Assembly (NCBI GenBank): GCA_024279685.1
Contig: JAJRRI010000011.1
Coordinates: 1-40,652, forward strand
Origin: Verrucomicrobiota bacterium
Lineage (GTDB): Bacteria; Verrucomicrobiota; Kiritimatiellia; Kiritimatiellales; Pontiellaceae
DNA length: 40,652 nt
Direction: 5' to 3'
The notes under the pieces were generated by a model, which worked only from the letters and a program-made list of their open reading frames with translations, was not told the DNA's origin and did not search any database. Positions 1 through 8,750 of the stretch are shown piece by piece (position 1 is the stretch's first letter; each line of letters starts with the position of its first letter). Position numbers and translations under genes: made by a program.

Positions 1-14
1 AGGGAGGAATAGAA

Positions 15-782
15 ATGAAGGGGTTTATCTTATTTATTGGGCTACTATTACTCACGGTCTCTGTTCAGGCCGCGTCGAAGTATCGCGATTTCACGAGCGC
101 GGAGGGTAAAACAATTCGCGGGCTCGTTAAGAGCTACGATGCGAAAACGAAAATCGTTACGATCGAGCGCGACACGCGTAAAACCGCCAAGGTGCCCCTC
201 ACTATTTTTTCCGAGGCGGACCAAATCTATATTTTGGAGTGGGACTCCGCAAAAGGCTTTTCGTCCAAAGTTCTCTTGAAAATATCATGTGACGATAAAG
301 TACTTGAAAAGCGTAAAGAAAAAGAGGTTGAAGATATTCATTATACCGGCGGAACGACGGTAAAGGATTTTGAAAAAACGGTGACTACCTTCGAAAAGAT
401 TGCTTATGAAATAGAATTTCAAAACCGGAATGATTCCGAATTAAAAGGAATCCGTATGGAATATCAGATCTACTATGAGCAGTCGGAGATGGTTTCGGAT
501 AAAAAACCGGAGGTAATACAAAAATATTTCGCCGGAAAAATGGAAGTCCCGACTTTGTCTGCTAAATCGAAAAAGGTGATCGTGACAGAGCCGGTCGAAA
601 TTCATGAAGACAATATCAACCCCGTTCCTGTGGCTGGAGGAGACCTCCGGCAAAAAGGGCAAGGAGAGGTTCACGGAATTCGTGTTCGGCTCTACCTAAA
701 AATGCCCTCTGGAAATGAGGTTCTGCGCGAAATTTGCCGTCCAGAGAAATTATCGGAGAAAAAGTTTCCATGGAAGAGTTAG
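15..782 (+). CDS. secreted SHD1-like domain protein (copy 1)
   Basis: A 255-aa protein with a clear signal peptide (residues 1-19, cleavage near VQA-A). Residues 22-82 (from KYRDFTSAEG to FSEADQIYI) resemble the small SH3-like SHD1 fold found in secreted PVC-group proteins. The remaining region, about 90-255, is a beta-rich, highly charged domain I cannot assign. A GGAGG ribosome site lies just upstream of the ATG. The next gene (1348) is a paralogue with the same two-part build, so this is a local duplication. The function is unknown; a role at the cell envelope or outside is inferred from the leader only. Confidence 0.8.
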   Translation: MKGFILFIGLLLLTVSVQAASKYRDFTSAEGKTIRGLVKSYDAKTKIVTIERDTRKTAKVPLTIFSEADQIYILEWDSAKGFSSKVLLKISCDDKVLEKRKEKEVEDIHYTGGTTVKDFEKTVTTFEKIAYEIEFQNRNDSELKGIRMEYQIYYEQSEMVSDKKPEVIQKYFAGKMEVPTLSAKSKKVIVTEPVEIHEDNINPVPVAGGDLRQKGQGEVHGIRVRLYLKMPSGNEVLREICRPEKLSEKKFPWKS

Positions 783-784
783 TG

Positions 785-933
785 TATTATACCCATCCCT
801 AAAATAGATCGGGCTAAATCACTACATTCTTCCTCGCAGAGGCGCAGAGACCGCAGAGCAGGGATAGCTGATTTCTCTGCGACTCTGCGAGGGCTGGAGT
901 TTATACCGCAACGTATCTGGAAAGGGTATTATA
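785..933. repeat. palindromic spacer repeat, 'cgcagag' type
   Basis: The gap after the first gene holds an imperfect palindrome. The arm at 832-850 (cctcgcagaggcgcagaga) pairs with 874-892 at 18 of 19 positions. The outer edges, tattataccc at 785-794 and gggtattata at 924-933, are a near-perfect inverted pair (9/10). GCAGAG-rich repeats of this kind are, to my knowledge, scattered in intergenic DNA of many environmental bacteria. Related elements occur at 19355-19485 and 37128-37285. It directly abuts the MITE-like repeat that starts near 936. Confidence 0.65.
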
Positions 934-935
934 GG

Positions 936-1207
936 GGTTCTACGTAGAATTTTGTGGTGGAGAGCACGTAGTAGGAGGTTTTTTAGATAGGATTAACAGA
1001 ATCTACAGGATGGATATCTTGCTAATCTCATAAAAAAATAAGACTCTGGCAGAGAATAACTCAGGGTCATACAAGCAGTAAATTAAAAAAAATCGCAGGA
1101 AGTTAGACTGTGATTGAACCGGATTATTCAACCGCATCCTGTAGATCCTGTTAATCCCGTCAAAAGAAAAGTAGGTGCAGAGCTACCCTAAAAATATTCG
1201 AAGCGCC
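936..1207 (+). mobile_element. MITE-like repeat, copy 1 (non-coding, inverted ends)
   Basis: An AT-rich non-coding unit with inverted arms: about 985-1012 (gattaacagaatctacagga inside) pairs with 1134-1162 (catcctgtagatcctgttaa inside). It recurs at 13519-13733 (same strand) and 19517-19712 (opposite strand), sharing the arms, the internal palindrome CTCTGgCAGAG and the tail up to attcgaagcgcc. An 8-bp direct repeat, attatagg, flanks it (928-935 and 1208-1215) and could be a target-site duplication. No transposase is encoded, so it would need a partner elsewhere. The exact ends are uncertain. Confidence 0.65.
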
Positions 1208-1347
1208 ATTATAGGTCTTTTTTTTTTAACTATCGCGTGCCGATTAAAATGGGTTTCTTAATGTGAGTGATTTGATAAGAGTACAGGCTACTAGTTCGGC
1301 CGACGAATGATGCAAATAAGTTGGAAAATCATAAGGAGTAAACTGCG

Positions 1348-2094
1348 ATGAAATATTTAGTACTGATGATTTATTTAATAGCAACAGGGGTTGGGACGCT
1401 GGGAGCCACGCAATACCGAGATTTCACGAGCACGGACGGAAAAGTCATTCAGGCGATGGTGAAATCCTATGATGTAAATAAGAAAATGGTTACCATTGAG
1501 CGCGACAACCGCAAAACCATGAAGGTTCCGATCACTGTATTTTCCGAGGCGGATCAGATTTACATCCGAGAATGGGAACTTTTGAGATGCTTTTCTGTTG
1601 AACGATTCTTGAAAATGTCTGCCCAACGAAAGCAGAGCGATAACGACAACAAGAGCTCTTCTGATTCATATCAAACTCTAAAAGTTAAGGATACGAGGTA
1701 TGAGATACGGATCGAAAACCGTTCGACATCCAGCTTTAGTGGGCTCAAATTGGAGTATTGTATCTATTATGAGCAGGACGAAGGTAGCCCTGGTGGAAAT
1801 GTTACCGATCAAGGCGTTTTTTGCGGGGATATCCCCTTTGATTTCATCGGTTCAAAGTCAAGAACTACCCTTAAAACCAAAGCCGTTTCGACGTATATGG
1901 CGGAGGTGTCTAGTGGCGTGATCTGGACGGATGGTCGTGAGAATGTCCAGCGAGGGGGCGTCCATGGCCTTTGGGTTCGAATCTATATGACCCTGCCGTC
2001 TGGTGAAGAAAGGGTTCGAGATTTTTGCTTTCCCAGCAGCCTCAACAACAGCAGGACTTGGGCGACCTCTTCGATACGCGTAGGTATGAATTGA
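1348..2094 (+). CDS. secreted SHD1-like domain protein (copy 2)
   Basis: A 248-aa paralogue of the gene at 15-782. It has a signal peptide (residues 1-21, ending near TLGA-TQ) followed by the same SHD1-like module (YRDFTSTDGK ... VFSEADQIYI, about 23-83), where similarity to copy 1 is strongest. The C-terminal region keeps the LEYCIYYEQ and GGVHGLWVRIYM blocks seen in copy 1 but is otherwise diverged. The start has a good AAGGAG site 9-10 bases upstream. The stop is 9 bp before the duplicated kinase-gene fragment, so that insertion or duplication ends just beyond this gene. Function unknown. Confidence 0.8.
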   Translation: MKYLVLMIYLIATGVGTLGATQYRDFTSTDGKVIQAMVKSYDVNKKMVTIERDNRKTMKVPITVFSEADQIYIREWELLRCFSVERFLKMSAQRKQSDNDNKSSSDSYQTLKVKDTRYEIRIENRSTSSFSGLKLEYCIYYEQDEGSPGGNVTDQGVFCGDIPFDFIGSKSRTTLKTKAVSTYMAEVSSGVIWTDGRENVQRGGVHGLWVRIYMTLPSGEERVRDFCFPSSLNNSRTWATSSIRVGMN

Positions 2095-2103
2095 TTGGGA
2101 ATT

Positions 2104-2266
2104 CCGTGACGCTATGTGGGGATTAACTTAGCCTTTCGCACTGGAGAATTTGATGGATACCCCCGAGATGGACCCTGCACAGGATTTAACAGCCCGCGAC
2201 GATTCTACGGTCGGGGGTTCTTCGTCGATTGAACGGAGTCAGGAGAAGCAGGTCCTTTCGCGCTGA
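2104..2266 (+). pseudogene. copied 5' end of the Ser/Thr kinase gene (fragment)
   Basis: Bases 2104-2259 match 33421-33576 with 7 mismatches in 156 and no gaps. The match covers 49 bp of leader, the ribosome site (GGAG) and the first codons of the kinase gene at 33470. The copy still opens with ATG at 2153 and reads MDTPEMDPAQ, but runs into foreign sequence after about 36 codons and stops at 2264-2266. It carries no kinase motif and cannot make an active kinase, though a 37-aa peptide could be translated. Similarity ends where the IS30 remnant on the other strand begins. Confidence 0.9.
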
Positions 2267-2513
2267 CATTCAGATCGTGGACGTCTTGTGCTCGGTCGGT
2301 ATTATACGCAACGCTCGTCGTCAGGTCGCTATTTAGAGGTTCAACGAGTCCGCGTTCAACCTCACGATTAATCGTGTGTCGATCCCTCTCCAATTCCTTG
2401 GCGATAGTGGATTCGCTCATACCTACCTTTAAAAGTCCCTCAATTAAAATGCATTCGTTCCAGTTCAAATACTTGCCCTTACGAGTTTGAGTGCTGCCTT
2501 GATCTTGCTCCAT
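2205..2513 (-). pseudogene. IS30-family transposase N-terminal remnant
   Basis: The 102-aa frame begins with a helix-turn-helix typical of IS30 transposases: a leading GKYLNWNE, then MSESTIAKELERDRHTINRE and the RGLVEPLNSDL block. An AAGGAG site precedes its ATG. IS30 transposases are usually over 300 aa with a DDE core; here the reading runs out of transposase sequence near residue 85 (AKGP) at the junction with the kinase-gene fragment, and the last residues are read from its antisense strand. The catalytic core is absent, so it is a dead remnant. I did not identify secure inverted ends. Confidence 0.75.
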
Positions 2514-2648
2514 GTCGTTGCTCCTTTTGCACCTTGAGTGCGGTTTTATTTATTGAGCGTGATTTTATCACAGCTCGTATGGAGGCCGGACACCTCTCAA
2601 CGGTCTTCTCATCCTATCTACCCAAAAAATAAATGATTTTGGTTTAGG

Positions 2649-2663
2649 TTTCGGTATATTTCT
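2649..2663 (+). promoter_or_regulatory. TTTCG-box site A (symporter gene)
   Basis: The sequence is TTTCGGTATATTTCT, about 77 bp before the GPH symporter start at 2740. It matches the six-site consensus TTTCGRWATATTTCK, in which TTTC recurs 10 bp apart. It probably marks a regulator site or a promoter element; the binding protein is unknown. Confidence 0.55.
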
Positions 2664-2739
2664 GTAGGTTGTATGGGTGAGATCAAGTCCGAATTTGTGA
2701 TTGGGAAGAGGGAAAGGATGGTATTTTTCAAGGAGAGTT

Positions 2740-4146
2740 ATGAAAAAGAATGAATCGAAAGACAAGGATGTGTCGTTCTTGCGGAAGTGTACGTTTGGCA
2801 TGAGCGGAATGGCCGACAATCTGATGCAAAACAGCATCATGACCGTCGCCAGCCCGGTGATGGTGATCTCGCTAGGTATGAATCCGGCGCTCTTGGGTGT
2901 TGCGGTGTTCATTTCTCGAATATGGGATGCTTTCACCGATCCGTTGATGGGCTCGATTTCTGACAATACACGAACTCGTTTTGGGCGTCGCCGCCCCTAT
3001 ATGCTGGTGGGGGGCGTTTTGGCCGGCCTGGTTCTTATCGGTTTTTGGCAGATTCCCGCCGGAATGTCTGACACCGCGAATTTTATCTGGTTTCTTGGCG
3101 GACTGATCCTGTTTTACACGTGCTATACCGTATTTAACGTTCCCTGCAACGCACTGGGATATGAGCTAAGCTCCAATTATAACGAGCGCACGCGCATCAT
3201 GGCTCTTCGCTCTATCTTTGCCTCCGCTTCGAGCTTTGCCATCCACTGGCAATATAAGATGACCCAGCTTGATCGCTTCGAGGATACGTTGGATGGCATT
3301 CATACCGTCGCCATTTTTGTGGGGGTGTTGATTATTGCCACTACGGCCATTCCTGCGATCTTTTCTCGGGAACGCTTAGCTGAGACCGTGGCCGCCTCTC
3401 AGGAAAAAATACCCTTCTTTTCTAGTACCAAGACCACGTTCCGCAACCGCAACTTTGTCTTGTTAATGGGGGCCATCGTTGCCACTTGCCTCGGGCTCTT
3501 TATGGTCTCAAGCCTCGGAACCTTTATCAACATATACTATGTCTGTGGCGGAAGCGAAAAGGAAGGCGCCACCATCATGGCGCTGGGGGGGACGATCTAT
3601 GGGCTTGCCGGGCTGCTCACGGTGCCCCTACTTACGTTTGTATCCGGCCGAATTGGAAAGAAAAAGACGCTAATTTGGGGACTTTCGTTGGCCTTTTTAG
3701 GCGTACTCTTAAAATGGTTCACCTACACGCCGGAGCATCCTTATCTCCAGTTTATCACCCTCGCCTTTATGGCTCCAAGCCTTCAGGCGCTATGGATGCT
3801 CACGCCTTCTATCGTGGCCGATATTTGCGATGAAGATGAGTTGGCTACCGGTGTGCGCCGTGAGGGTATGTATAGCGCTGTCTACGGATATCTGATGAAG
3901 ATTGGCATGTCGATCGCCTACTTGGTGACTGGATTTTTACTTAATGCCACCGGATTTGATGCCGAGCTAGGGGGGAATCAGACGGAGAGTGCGATCTTCT
4001 GGTTGCGCTTCTTATTTGTTCTCGTTCCGGGCATTGGCCTGTTCGTCGCCTTGGTTTTGGTGAGTCGACTTACGACCAGCCAGGAGCGGGCCGAAGAGGT
4101 GAAATATTTACTCGAAAAGCGCCATGCCGAGGCGGCTGCGAGTTGA
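2740..4146 (+). CDS. GPH-family sugar:cation symporter (MFS)
   Basis: A 468-aa membrane protein with about twelve hydrophobic segments. The MelB/GPH signature is clear near residues 55-85: DAFTDPLMGSISDNTRTRFG followed by RRRPYMLVGG. Family members import glycosides, pentosides or hexuronides with Na+ or H+. I take ATG 2740 (MKKNESK), which has AGGAG five bases upstream, rather than the in-frame ATG at 2701, which has no such site. It is the only sugar importer in the window and stands before the LamG, sulfatase and glycosidase genes, so it probably brings in the oligosaccharides they release. TTTCG-box A lies upstream. The exact substrate cannot be read from sequence. Confidence 0.88.
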   Translation: MKKNESKDKDVSFLRKCTFGMSGMADNLMQNSIMTVASPVMVISLGMNPALLGVAVFISRIWDAFTDPLMGSISDNTRTRFGRRRPYMLVGGVLAGLVLIGFWQIPAGMSDTANFIWFLGGLILFYTCYTVFNVPCNALGYELSSNYNERTRIMALRSIFASASSFAIHWQYKMTQLDRFEDTLDGIHTVAIFVGVLIIATTAIPAIFSRERLAETVAASQEKIPFFSSTKTTFRNRNFVLLMGAIVATCLGLFMVSSLGTFINIYYVCGGSEKEGATIMALGGTIYGLAGLLTVPLLTFVSGRIGKKKTLIWGLSLAFLGVLLKWFTYTPEHPYLQFITLAFMAPSLQALWMLTPSIVADICDEDELATGVRREGMYSAVYGYLMKIGMSIAYLVTGFLLNATGFDAELGGNQTESAIFWLRFLFVLVPGIGLFVALVLVSRLTTSQERAEEVKYLLEKRHAEAAAS

Positions 4147-4303
4147 TCCGCTGAATAAAAATTGAGGATTTGACTCCTCCTGCGGATGTTAACATTTAAC
4201 GGGTGGGTCAAAAATCGGCGAGAGAATGGAGTGAGAGGTATGGGGGCAGGTACCGATTGTTTCTACGACGCACCGAAACAAACAGAAAAATAGGCATTTA
4301 CAT

Positions 4304-4318
4304 TTCGAAATATTTCGC
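4304..4318 (+). promoter_or_regulatory. TTTCG-box site B (LamG/PEP-CTERM gene)
   Basis: The sequence is TTTCGAAATATTTCG, preceded by TTTACA, about 89 bp before the gene at 4407. It contains the perfect palindrome CGAAATATTTCG (4307-4318) and is the most symmetrical of the six sites. Confidence 0.6.
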
Positions 4319-4406
4319 TAAATTAGTGCCTTGAATCGCAGTTAGTAATGAGGTTTAGACGGATCTAAACCGGCTGTGATTCATTGAAATAAAAAAGGAG
4401 AAGTAA

Positions 4407-5189
4407 ATGAAACTAAAACATTTAATCACCGCTTCGGCCTGTATGGTCGCGCTGGGTTCTCAGGCCGCATTAGTGGGCTATTGGGATTTCGAGGATGCCT
4501 CGACTACCACCTTGCTCGACGGTTCGGGCAATGGTAATATGGCCACCGTTCAGTCCGGCGGTACTTTGGGATATTCGACAGACACTCCATTCAGCTCGGG
4601 CTCAAGCCTCTCGCTGGATGGTACGGCGGGCACATCGGCGCAAGCGCTGAGTTCAGCTTCTCTGTCGGTGGCTGGAGATTTAACCCTGGTGGCTTGGATC
4701 AAGCCGATTACGAGTGCTGATGTTAGTATGCAAATCTTGAGCAAGAACACAGGAGCCTACCGCTGGCGGATACAGAACATAAACACAGGCAACGGTAATT
4801 TTAATAACCGATCTTGGATCCAGGGTGGTCAATCCACTCAGGTTTTCGCGGGATCGACCGATTGGATCCATATAGCCGTGGTGTTAGATGATGCCACCAA
4901 CACTAAGACCACCTACCGAAATGGGGTATTGCTGCAGACAACGACTGGAGTGGCAACGCTTCTCGCTGGAACCGCCAACCTCCAAATTGGTGCCAATGGT
5001 ACGACCGAGGTTTTCAACGGCCTGATGGATGATGTGGCGATCTACAGCTCGACGCTGAGTGCAACTCAAATTGGCCAGCTCGTCGACGGTTCGAGGGATC
5101 CGATCACGGTCATTCCGGAACCAGCCACGCTGGGTCTGATTATGGGTGCAGGCGTCCTTCTAATTGGTGCCCGCCGCTTTATGATCTAA
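4407..5189 (+). CDS. LamG-fold protein with PEP-CTERM sorting tail
   Basis: A 260-aa exported protein: signal peptide 1-20 (ends GSQA-A), one LamG/concanavalin-like domain about 21-230 (opens ALVGYWDFED, ends FNGLMDDVAIYSSTLSATQI), then a C-terminal IPEPATLG motif, hydrophobic stretch and basic ARR end (about 236-260). That tail is the PEP-CTERM signal handled by exosortase/EpsH systems, so the protein is probably processed at the envelope. Its LamG domain closely resembles the first one of the protein at 23368. AAGGAG precedes the start and a strong terminator follows. Carbohydrate binding is likely but not shown. Confidence 0.85.
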   Translation: MKLKHLITASACMVALGSQAALVGYWDFEDASTTTLLDGSGNGNMATVQSGGTLGYSTDTPFSSGSSLSLDGTAGTSAQALSSASLSVAGDLTLVAWIKPITSADVSMQILSKNTGAYRWRIQNINTGNGNFNNRSWIQGGQSTQVFAGSTDWIHIAVVLDDATNTKTTYRNGVLLQTTTGVATLLAGTANLQIGANGTTEVFNGLMDDVAIYSSTLSATQIGQLVDGSRDPITVIPEPATLGLIMGAGVLLIGARRFMI

Positions 5190-5213
5190 AACGGGTTTCG
5201 AGTTGGTAAATAG

Positions 5214-5245
5214 AAAGGCTCGGCTCCAAAGCTGAGCCTTTTTTT
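5214..5245 (+). terminator. rho-independent terminator after the LamG/PEP-CTERM gene
   Basis: The 12-bp stem AAAGGCTCGGCT pairs with AGCTGAGCCTTT around a CCAA loop and is followed by a T run. One position is a G-T type mismatch. Confidence 0.85.
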
Positions 5246-5354
5246 ATGGATGGAATAAAACGGCTTCGATTGAGCTAGACGGGTTTCCTGCTTATATAGA
5301 ATATGATCTGTAACCTCGATTGAAACCCAGCTACATATAAGATGGAGAAGAAAA

Positions 5355-6833
5355 ATGGATAGAAGAAAATATATCGGATGTTCGAGTATGGTCGGAACGG
5401 GAGCCCTGTTAGGACTTCAGGCGGCTGCGGCGCGTGCCGCCACGCCTTTAAAGAAACCGAATATTGTCTATGTCTTTGCCGATCAGTGGCGTGCTTCGGC
5501 ACTGGGTTATGCGGGCAACCCCGATGTGAAAACCCCGAATATTGATGCATTAGCCCAAGAGAGTTTTAATTTCAAGAATGCGGTTTCGAACTGTCCGGTG
5601 TGCTCGCCTGCCCGCGGATCGATCATTACGGGGCAGTATCCGCTGACCCACGGGGTTTTTTTGAACGATGTTCAGCTGAAGCATAGCAATCCTTCGATCG
5701 CCGACTGCTTCAACGAAGCAGGATATGAGACCGGCTATATTGGGAAATGGCATTTAGATGGGCGGGGACGGAGTGCGTATATCCCGCCGGGACGTCGCCA
5801 AGGCTTTAAATCCTGGCAGGCTCTTGAATGTACCCATAATTATAATCATTCGAAATACTACGATAACAACGATCCGGAAATCAAAAAATGGAAGGACTAC
5901 GATGCTTTTTCCCAAACGCAGGCCGCTTCGGAATATATCCGAGAAAATAAGGACAAGCCCTTCATGTTGTTCCTCTCTTGGGGCCCCCCGCATGGACCGT
6001 ATTTAACCGCTCCGAAATATTTTCAAGATCAGTATGATCCTGCCACGCTCCAACTGCGGCCCAATGTGCCCCGCGACTCAGCCGATTTTATCCCGCCCCA
6101 GCAAGGTCATGAATTGTGGGAAATGGAACCTCGAGCGCGTATCCGGGGAGTTACGGCGGGCTATTACGCACACTGTACCGCATTGGATGAATGTGTGGGC
6201 ATGCTACAAAAAACGATTCGGGCGGCTGGGTTGGAGGAAAATACGATTTTCATTTTCACGTCCGATCATGGCGATATGTTGGGATCGCACGGCCTCTTGA
6301 AAAAGCAGTGGGTCTACGATGAATCGGCCCGAGTTCCATTCCTGCTTAAATACCCGGCGCTGTCGAGCAAGGGCGTGGTCGAAACCCCGATCAATACTCC
6401 GGACTTGATGCCCACGCTATGCGAATTGGCTGGAGTCCCGATTCCTTCGAGCGTGGAAGGGACCAGCTATGCTTCGGAGCTGCGCTCTGGAAAATGGCCT
6501 GCAGAAACCGCCGCTTTGCTAGCCAACTATCATCCTTTCGGTCAAGTATCGGTCGATCGGGGCGGAAAGGAATGGCGCGCCATTCGCACGGAACGCTATA
6601 CCTATGCCCGCGACCTTCATGGGGAGTGGCTGTTATTTGATAATGAACAGGACCCCTATCAGATGAATAACTTGTTAGGGCAACCTGAACATGAAGATCT
6701 CCGGTTGAGAATGAAGCAGTTGTTACAGCAAAAATTGGATGACACCGATGATTCATTTGAGAAAGGCATGGTTTATGTCGATCGCTGGAACTACAAAGTG
6801 AACCAGCATGGCTCGGTTCCATATACCCTCTAG
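5355..6833 (+). CDS. exported type I sulfatase (formylglycine-dependent)
   Basis: A 492-aa alkaline-phosphatase-superfamily sulfatase. The catalytic signature is CSPAR at residues 83-87 followed by GSIITGQYP; Cys83 would be matured to formylglycine. Metal-binding signs include the early FADQWR (41-46) and SDHGDMLGSHG (303-313, D304/H305). The leader MDRRKYIG plus an alanine-rich stretch to about residue 29 looks Tat-like, suggesting folded export. It hydrolyses sulfate esters, probably on a carbohydrate. No maturase (anSME or a competent FGE) is seen in the window. A terminator separates it from the LamG gene and no TTTCG box precedes it, so it may be controlled separately. Confidence 0.9.
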   Translation: MDRRKYIGCSSMVGTGALLGLQAAAARAATPLKKPNIVYVFADQWRASALGYAGNPDVKTPNIDALAQESFNFKNAVSNCPVCSPARGSIITGQYPLTHGVFLNDVQLKHSNPSIADCFNEAGYETGYIGKWHLDGRGRSAYIPPGRRQGFKSWQALECTHNYNHSKYYDNNDPEIKKWKDYDAFSQTQAASEYIRENKDKPFMLFLSWGPPHGPYLTAPKYFQDQYDPATLQLRPNVPRDSADFIPPQQGHELWEMEPRARIRGVTAGYYAHCTALDECVGMLQKTIRAAGLEENTIFIFTSDHGDMLGSHGLLKKQWVYDESARVPFLLKYPALSSKGVVETPINTPDLMPTLCELAGVPIPSSVEGTSYASELRSGKWPAETAALLANYHPFGQVSVDRGGKEWRAIRTERYTYARDLHGEWLLFDNEQDPYQMNNLLGQPEHEDLRLRMKQLLQQKLDDTDDSFEKGMVYVDRWNYKVNQHGSVPYTL

Positions 6834-6864
6834 TCCAGTAGTCTGATGATTTAATCACTCAAGG

Positions 6865-6894
6865 TGAGCCGCGGAAACGGCGGCCCTCTTTTTT
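6865..6894 (+). terminator. probable terminator after sulfatase 1
   Basis: A GC-rich hairpin (GAGCCGC, loop, GCGGCCCTC, slightly bulged) is followed by six T residues. Confidence 0.65.
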
Positions 6895-7010
6895 CAAAAG
6901 AATGGGCCAAGACACGGGTTTCGTAGCTCGCTATGGTGCTTGCCGCGGTAGAAGTAAAGGTGAGGGTTGGAGAACACGCACTCGCCGGCCGCGTATAGAG
7001 CTCTCCGCTA

Positions 7011-7025
7011 TTTCGAAATATATAG
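7011..7025 (+). promoter_or_regulatory. TTTCG-box site C (sulfatase 2 gene)
   Basis: The sequence is TTTCGAAATATATAG, 64 bp before the sulfatase 2 start. The left half fits the consensus, but the right half is degenerate (TATAG in place of TTTCK), making this the weakest of the six sites. Confidence 0.4.
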
Positions 7026-7088
7026 AAACAATGGGTTGAGTTTTCAAAGGCACGATGGTAAGTATGAGAAATAACCTAAGGAACTATT

Positions 7089-8657
7089 ATGACGAACCCA
7101 TCTGTTTCGGGCAAGAACCCCAATATTTTGTTACTTTTTACCGATCAACAACGATTCGACACCATTGCCGCCCTCGGCAATCCGGTGATCAAAACCCCCG
7201 CTATGGATCGGTTGGCAAACGAAGGAACCGCCTTTACGCGCGCCTATACGCCCTCGCCGGTCTGCGCTCCAGGACGGTGTAGCTTGGTCACCGGCCAGCC
7301 CGCCCACATCACGGGATGCAGCGATAATTCGCCGCTGCTGAAAGACATGCCTAGTTTTATCGAGCACTTGAGCGATGCTGGATACCAGACCCATGGCGTG
7401 GGAAAAATGCATTTTGCACCGGATGTGTTTCGCATGTGGGGCTTTGAGAGCCGCGATATTGCCGAGGAGTCGATGCGCAAGGGAAATGACTACATGGACT
7501 TGCTCAAAAAGAAGGGCTTTGGCTACATTGAAGAGGGCGGTATGCGCAGCGAATACTACTATCTGCCGCAACCGTCGCAGTTTTCGGTCGAAGACCACCA
7601 GTCGACCTGGGTGGGCGATCGCTCCATCGATTTTCTGAAACGCCGCGATGAGAGCCGACCTTTCTTTCTCTGGTCGAGTTGGGTTAAACCGCATCCGCCG
7701 TTTGAGTCGCCGGTGCCGTGGTCAAAGCTCTATCGCCCGGAAGAGGTTGGGTTCCCTTATGTTCCAGAAAATAGTGAAGAGATGCTGAACATCTGGAATC
7801 ACGTTCAGAACCGCTATAAATGGCGCGACAATGGAACCGATCATAATCTGATGCGAACCCTGCGCGCTGCCTATATGGCCTGCATCTCTTTCGTCGACTA
7901 CAACATCGGGCGCGTGCTGGACGAACTGGGTGATAAAATCGATAATACGCTGATTATTCTGAGCTCAGACCATGGTGAAATGCTGGGCGACTATGGGTCG
8001 GTCGGAAAGCGCTGCATGCTCGATCCGTCGGTGCGTGTTCCTTTGCTGGTACGCTGGCCGAAAAAATTTGCGGCCAACCAACAGTGCGATACCCCAGTTT
8101 CCTTGCTGGATATCTGGCCTACCTTCCTTTCGGCTGCTGGAAAAACCGAAGCGGCAGGTCAAGGGTACGGCTCCGACCTCAAGGCCATTGCCGCCGGGGA
8201 GGAGGCTGACCGAGGGGTGATCAGCCAGTTCCAGCAAAAGGATCTGGGGCTCTACATGTGGGTCACCCGGAATCTAAAATACATCTATAGTGCGTATGAT
8301 CGGCGCGAATGGCTACTGGATGTCGGGGGAGCCGGCATGGACATGAAAGAGCGCGATGTGACCGATGATCCTGATTATGCAGCGTCGTTGATTACCCTGC
8401 GAGAAAAGCTATTGGATACGCTGGAAAAAGAAGGGGTGCATGGGGTGGTAGAGGACGGAGCATGGAAAAAATACCCAAAACCCGATTTTGGATTGGATGA
8501 TCCCGATCACGGCTTGATTTATCAGGACGATGATGCGGGGGGTGACCTGCTGCAGCAAGCGATCGATGACCTGCCGGAGGGCTATCGTCGGCCGGTTTAT
8601 AAAAAAGGGCGCGAGGCGATCGGAATGATTTTGGATGCGATCGATCTGACGCTTTAA
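7089..8657 (+). CDS. type I sulfatase without a leader (probably cytoplasmic)
   Basis: A 522-aa sulfatase starting MTNPSVSGKNPNILLLFTDQ with no signal peptide, in contrast to the previous gene. The catalytic motif is CAPGR (59-63) followed by CSLVTGQPAH; Cys59 is the expected formylglycine residue. Metal-site residues appear in FTDQQR (17-22) and SSDHGEMLGDYG (292-303, D294/H295). AAGGA precedes the start. It sits 93 bp before the GH130-like gene on the same strand with no visible terminator, so the two are probably co-transcribed. I infer that it desulfates sugars already imported, consistent with a neighbouring symporter and two other leaderless glycosidases. Confidence 0.88.
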   Translation: MTNPSVSGKNPNILLLFTDQQRFDTIAALGNPVIKTPAMDRLANEGTAFTRAYTPSPVCAPGRCSLVTGQPAHITGCSDNSPLLKDMPSFIEHLSDAGYQTHGVGKMHFAPDVFRMWGFESRDIAEESMRKGNDYMDLLKKKGFGYIEEGGMRSEYYYLPQPSQFSVEDHQSTWVGDRSIDFLKRRDESRPFFLWSSWVKPHPPFESPVPWSKLYRPEEVGFPYVPENSEEMLNIWNHVQNRYKWRDNGTDHNLMRTLRAAYMACISFVDYNIGRVLDELGDKIDNTLIILSSDHGEMLGDYGSVGKRCMLDPSVRVPLLVRWPKKFAANQQCDTPVSLLDIWPTFLSAAGKTEAAGQGYGSDLKAIAAGEEADRGVISQFQQKDLGLYMWVTRNLKYIYSAYDRREWLLDVGGAGMDMKERDVTDDPDYAASLITLREKLLDTLEKEGVHGVVEDGAWKKYPKPDFGLDDPDHGLIYQDDDAGGDLLQQAIDDLPEGYRRPVYKKGREAIGMILDAIDLTL

Positions 8658-8750
8658 AACACGTTCAATACGAACGGATCTACCCCCTCAGCCTTTTGTT
8701 GACGCTGCGGGTAGTGTGCTATGGAAATGAATTTAAAAGAGGCAATCAAT

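Noticed and set aside
785-933. GCAGAG repeats as a possible CRISPR array
   Set aside because: The units form one palindrome, not regularly spaced direct repeats with unique spacers, and no cas genes are near.
4146-4190. Possible terminator after the symporter gene (atccgc...gcggat with an inner GAGGA/TCCTC stem)
   Set aside because: The stems are short and no T run follows, so the evidence is too thin to call.
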